From positions 124,001 to 188,000 of the forward strand of contig NZ_WTYK01000002.1 of assembly GCF_009828065.1 (NCBI RefSeq): DNA of 64,000 bases. The letters are read 5' to 3'. Below, in pieces: positions 60,992 to 64,000 of this stretch; position 1 is the first letter of the stretch, and every line of letters starts with the position of its first letter. This DNA comes from Croceibacterium soli. GTDB lineage: Bacteria > Pseudomonadota > Alphaproteobacteria > Sphingomonadales > Sphingomonadaceae. The notes under the pieces were generated by a model. That model worked only from the letters and a program-made list of their open reading frames with translations, did no database searches and was not told the DNA's origin. Position numbers and translations under genes: made by a program.

Positions 60992-61693
60992 TCAGGCATA
61001 GCTGATCCAGCCGCGCCAGGTGAACGCCGCGTAGAACAACGCAGGATCCGAGAACCCGGCTTCGCACAGGATCGCCTCGTCCTGGTCAGGGTCCAGCAGC
61101 GGAAGGTGCGCGTCCACGGTCGCGCACATCTTCTCCACCTGTTCGGGATTGGCGCCCGACGCACGCGCAAAAGCGCCGTAGCGCGACAGCCAGAGCGCGC
61201 GGGCACCCCTCGATTGCGGGAAGCTGGAATGCGCCGCCACGAATGGCGCACCTGGCTTGAGCCGGCGGTGCAGTTCGCGCACCGTGCGCGAGCGTTCGGC
61301 GTCCTCGAGAAAATGCAGCGTCAGCAGACAGGCCGCGCCGTCGAAGGGCCCTTCGGGCGCATCGTCGATATAGCCTTCGCAGAATATGACTCGGGCAGCG
61401 TCGGGGCCGAGTACACGCCGCGCCTCGTCGAGCATGGCCGCGGCCGGATCGACGCCTACGAACGTCCAGCCCGGATGCGCCTCGGCCAGCGCCCGCAGTT
61501 CGAGGCCGCCACCGGCACCAAGCACTAGGATGCGGGCATCTTCCGGCGCGCGCTCGGCCAGGAGGATGGCAGTCATGCGATGCAGATCGGCGAAGCCCGG
61601 AATAAATCGGTGTGGACCGTCGCCATAGCGCCTCGCATGTTCGGGGTCGTTGAAGGCCGCGAGCATCGCCTGCATCGTTTGGTCATTCGGCAT
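60992..61693 (-). CDS. class I SAM-dependent methyltransferase
   Basis: The 233-aa methyltransferase shows motif [17 protein letters not shown] (SAM binding), the acidic end of strand 2 in [16 protein letters not shown], and motif post-[21 protein letters not shown]. Its substrate is not identifiable; small molecules are likely. The ATG overlaps the 3' end of the Rrf2 gene by 11 bp, so the two form an operon and the regulator probably controls it. Confidence 0.88.
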   Translation of the reverse strand: MPNDQTMQAMLAAFNDPEHARRYGDGPHRFIPGFADLHRMTAILLAERAPEDARILVLGAGGGLELRALAEAHPGWTFVGVDPAAAMLDEARRVLGPDAARVIFCEGYIDDAPEGPFDGAACLLTLHFLEDAERSRTVRELHRRLKPGAPFVAAHSSFPQSRGARALWLSRYGAFARASGANPEQVEKMCATVDAHLPLLDPDQDEAILCEAGFSDPALFYAAFTWRGWISYA

Positions 61694-62147
61694 GGACCAT
61701 CTCCGGATTGCAGGACTGCTTGCGGCCAGCGAGCCGCTCGTGAAAATCGGCGCTCAATTCAGCGAGCGTCACCGCACCGAAGCGCTCCAGCAGAAAAGCC
61801 TCGGCACCGTCGAACGCAGGGCCGAGTGCGGCGTTCACAGCCTGCTCCACAAGGCAGCCGGGCGCTTCCGTCCGGTTTCCGATCGCGAGCAGCGAGGGTT
61901 CGCCTAGGGCCTCGTAAACGTCCCGCAGAGTGAGGGTCGCAAGATCGCACGCCAGCGTCCAGCCGCCGCCATGCCCCTTTTCGGACCGGACGTAGCCACG
62001 GTCACGCAGGCCGGCCATGATCCGGCGTACCACCACGGAATTGGTCGTCATCGCCTTCGCCAGCATCTCGGACGTCATCGGCCCGTCATGCTCCGCCATA
62101 TGCAGCAGCAGATGCAGCACGCTCGACAATCGGCTGTCTCGTCTCAT
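61683..62147 (-). CDS. Rrf2-family transcriptional regulator
   Basis: This 154-aa winged-helix regulator starts [20 protein letters not shown], followed by the [23 protein letters not shown] and the wing [20 protein letters not shown]. It has only a single Cys in the sensor region ([16 protein letters not shown]), so it lacks the three Cys of an IscR-type Fe-S site. The ATG at 62147 sits in the small palindrome ATGT-A-ACAT (62146-62154), a possible autoregulatory site. It overlaps the methyltransferase gene. Confidence 0.9.
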   Translation of the reverse strand: MRRDSRLSSVLHLLLHMAEHDGPMTSEMLAKAMTTNSVVVRRIMAGLRDRGYVRSEKGHGGGWTLACDLATLTLRDVYEALGEPSLLAIGNRTEAPGCLVEQAVNAALGPAFDGAEAFLLERFGAVTLAELSADFHERLAGRKQSCNPEMVHAE

Positions 62148-62293
62148 GTAACATCTAATATTGCTTGAACGGCGGTAGGTCAACCTTGCTGCCTTGCCGG
62201 GCCGATCGGCCGGCCAATGAGGCTCCCAGCTTCCAAGATTTCACGTCCTCAGGGCTGGCGCCGGTTCGGGCTCGCCGCTAACGGTCCCGGCCG

Positions 62294-63493
62294 ATGAGCG
62301 AGAGCCGAGCGATTCCCTGGCCTGGCATAGGTCTCGCGCTGGCGGCCGGCGTTTTCATGCTGGTTGCGGGCACGGATTTCTGGATCGCGATCGCCGTGGT
62401 GGCGATCTGGATCGGGTCGATCTTCCTGTTCACTCCGCCCCCGCCGAGCGCACCCGCGCAAGTCGAAGGGATGCAGCTCACGCGCGACGGGATGCGCGAG
62501 TTGATCGAGCATTCGGGCATGCCGCTGCTGCTGCTCGACGGCAGCCGGATCGTTATCGCGAACGTGGAGGCGCGCGAGGTGCTCGGGCGCCATATCCTGG
62601 GCCAGGACGCGCGCGTCGCCTTTCGCCATCCGGCGGCGGTCGACCTGCTGGGACGCGACAAGGGCGGCAGCGTCACCGTCCAGGGGCTCACAGGGCCGCG
62701 CAGCACGTGGCAGATGACCCGCCAGCCGATCGACGGGCGCTACTGGCTGGTCGAGCTGATCAACCGCACGACCGAAGCCGACATCAGCCGCGCGCACACC
62801 GATTTCGTCGCCAACGCCAGCCACGAGCTGCGCACGCCGCTCGCCTCGATCATCGGCTATGTCGAAACGCTCGCCGAAGAAGGCGAGAACGTCGACCCCG
62901 ACATGGCCGCCAAGTTCCACGACACGGTGCTCAAGGAAGCGCGGCGGCTGCAGAACCTGGTCAACGACCTGATGTCGCTGTCACGCGTCGAGGCGGAGAA
63001 GCACGACCAGCCGCGCGACAAGCTCGACCTCGGCGCCCTGACCGAGCGTGCCGCGCGCGACGGCGCAGGGCCGCAGCGGCTCGACCGCCTGGTGCTGCAC
63101 CGGCCGGAGGAGCCGATCACGGTGCGCGGGGATTCCGACCAGCTCGAACAGGTCGTCCGCAACCTGGTCGACAACGCATTGAAGTACGGAGATCCCGAAG
63201 CGCCCGTCGAAGTGAGCCTGGCGCACGGCGAGCGCGACATGGCGGTGCTGGAAGTGCGCGACAGGGGCGAAGGCATCGCGCCGGAGCATCTTCCGCACCT
63301 GACACGGCGGTTCTATCGCACCGATCCGGGTCGCAGCCGCGCGGCCGGCGGGACCGGCCTGGGCCTGGCCATTGTCAAGCACATCGTGGAAAGGCATCGT
63401 GGCCGCCTCGACATCGCGAGCAAGCGCGGACAAGGCACGATTGTTACCATTCGCATGCCGATGGTCGGAGAAGAGGTCGAGGGCGAATCATGA
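62294..63493 (+). CDS. phoR: phosphate-regulon sensor histidine kinase PhoR-like
   Basis: The 399-aa kinase has two N-terminal membrane helices (~12-47), a PAS-like region (~60-160), the HisKA domain with His at about 177 (NASHELRTPLASIIGYVETL), and a HATPase domain with N box NLVDNALKYG, G1 DRGEGI and G2 GGTGLGLAIVKH. The short two-helix sensor and the adjacent pstC point to PhoR, which senses phosphate through the Pst transporter and phosphorylates PhoB. The ATG at 62294 has a weak ribosome binding site. Confidence 0.88.
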   Translation: MSESRAIPWPGIGLALAAGVFMLVAGTDFWIAIAVVAIWIGSIFLFTPPPPSAPAQVEGMQLTRDGMRELIEHSGMPLLLLDGSRIVIANVEAREVLGRHILGQDARVAFRHPAAVDLLGRDKGGSVTVQGLTGPRSTWQMTRQPIDGRYWLVELINRTTEADISRAHTDFVANASHELRTPLASIIGYVETLAEEGENVDPDMAAKFHDTVLKEARRLQNLVNDLMSLSRVEAEKHDQPRDKLDLGALTERAARDGAGPQRLDRLVLHRPEEPITVRGDSDQLEQVVRNLVDNALKYGDPEAPVEVSLAHGERDMAVLEVRDRGEGIAPEHLPHLTRRFYRTDPGRSRAAGGTGLGLAIVKHIVERHRGRLDIASKRGQGTIVTIRMPMVGEEVEGES

Positions 63494-63588
63494 AGCGGTC
63501 ACAATTGCGGGACATCGGACCAGAAGCATGATCGGTTTCTCCCCCCTCCCCTCATTCCCGTCCCGCGTGTTCGAAGGCCGGCGCTGAG

Positions 63589-64000
63589 ATGTCAGCCGCG
63601 ACGCTCCTCCTGCTCGCGCTCGGGCTGGCGCTCGCCGGCTGGCTGGCCGCGCGCGCCCGCGCCTGGAGTTTTAAGCGCGCCGCGCCGCAGCAGCGGCTGG
63701 CCGCGCTGCCTTCGTACCACGGCTGGTATGTCGCGCTGTGGATCGCCGTGCCGGTCCTGCTGTTCGTGCTGGTGTGGAACGTCATCGAGCCGCAACTGGT
63801 CATGCAGTCCGTGCTGGCGAGCCCGGCGGCCGGGCAACTGCCGGAGTTCGGCATGCAGCGCAGCACGATCCTGGCCGAAGCCCGTGCCGTTGCGGTCGGC
63901 TCCGCACCGACGGTGTTCAACCCGGCCGCGGCGCAACTGGTGGAGCCGTTCCGTGAAGCTCTTGCGCGCTATCGCCTGATCGGCGTGATCGTCACCCTGG
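63589..64000 (+). CDS. pstC: phosphate ABC transporter permease PstC (5' part)
   Basis: The frame from ATG 63589 runs open to the window edge, giving 137 residues of the N-terminus. It begins MSAATLLLLALGLALAG with one membrane helix, followed by a second (ALWIAVPVLLFVLVWNVI) and a periplasmic region (LVMQSVLASPAAGQLPEFGM). This extended N-terminus is typical of alphaproteobacterial PstC. It lies 95 bp after phoR, as in pst-pho clusters. The rest of the gene is outside the window. Confidence 0.82.
   Translation, partial: MSAATLLLLALGLALAGWLAARARAWSFKRAAPQQRLAALPSYHGWYVALWIAVPVLLFVLVWNVIEPQLVMQSVLASPAAGQLPEFGMQRSTILAEARAVAVGSAPTVFNPAAAQLVEPFREALARYRLIGVIVTL

Overview
The window is a high-GC chromosomal segment of an alphaproteobacterium, most likely order Sphingomonadales and probably near the Erythrobacteraceae. 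This rests on protein character, on gene order (carA-carB with greA; yqeY-dnaG-rpoD; xseB-ispA-coaD-PPIase-queA), on frequent GTG/TTG starts, and on short palindromic intergenic repeats of a kind often seen in sphingomonads. There is no rRNA, CRISPR array, prophage or transposase. The content is mainly core metabolism and information processing.

Layout. 0.5-9.5 kb: an SDR and an FMN alpha-hydroxy-acid dehydrogenase; a small secreted/membrane protein; an M48 protease; a flavin reductase divergent from a riboflavin operon (ribB-ribH-aldo/keto reductase); and a GGDEF-EAL protein. 9.5-14.9 kb: an eno-linked HAD-like protein and eno (minus strand); four small coiled-coil/membrane proteins resembling a yqjD-yqjE cluster; a DUF4170 protein; and greA. 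14.9-24.7 kb: carB and carA (minus), divergent from yqeY-lipoprotein-dnaG-rpoD. 24.8-33.6 kb: an HWE/HisKA_2-type histidine kinase and a membrane-spermidine-synthase fusion; then a 1.1-kb repeat region; then rpiB-glyA-small protein-nrdR-trmJ-like, followed by rpsD and a 56-aa ORF. 34.1-41.7 kb, all minus strand: xseB-ispA-coaD-PPIase-queA-ABC ATPase-ABC permease-DUF481-tgt. 41.9-47.8 kb: purL, a DUF418 membrane protein, serB, and miaA head-to-head with serB. 47.8-54.9 kb: branched-chain amino-acid genes ilvB-ilvN-ilvC and leuA, separated by an I78-YceI-I78 cluster. 55-64 kb: a small lipoprotein, recJ, two tRNA-Glu genes, a matrixin-like protease, a TonB receptor with a His-rich loop, an Rrf2-methyltransferase pair, phoR and the start of pstC.

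No clear new system of the defence or mobile kind is present. The most promising unusual features are regulatory or structural. RibB carries an N-terminal HTH domain and a degenerate GTP-cyclohydrolase-II domain, and its promoter carries repeated operator-like half-sites. A Leu-rich leader peptide with an exact 10-bp alternative pairing lies before leuA, and a terminator-like hairpin lies just before ilvB. A tandem ~287-bp array is built of two REP-like palindrome families in paired inverted copies, with further copies elsewhere in the window. A compact two-hairpin element precedes rpiB-glyA. The two tRNA-Glu genes differ at a single anticodon base. All functional statements are read from the sequence and from family knowledge; no database search was possible.
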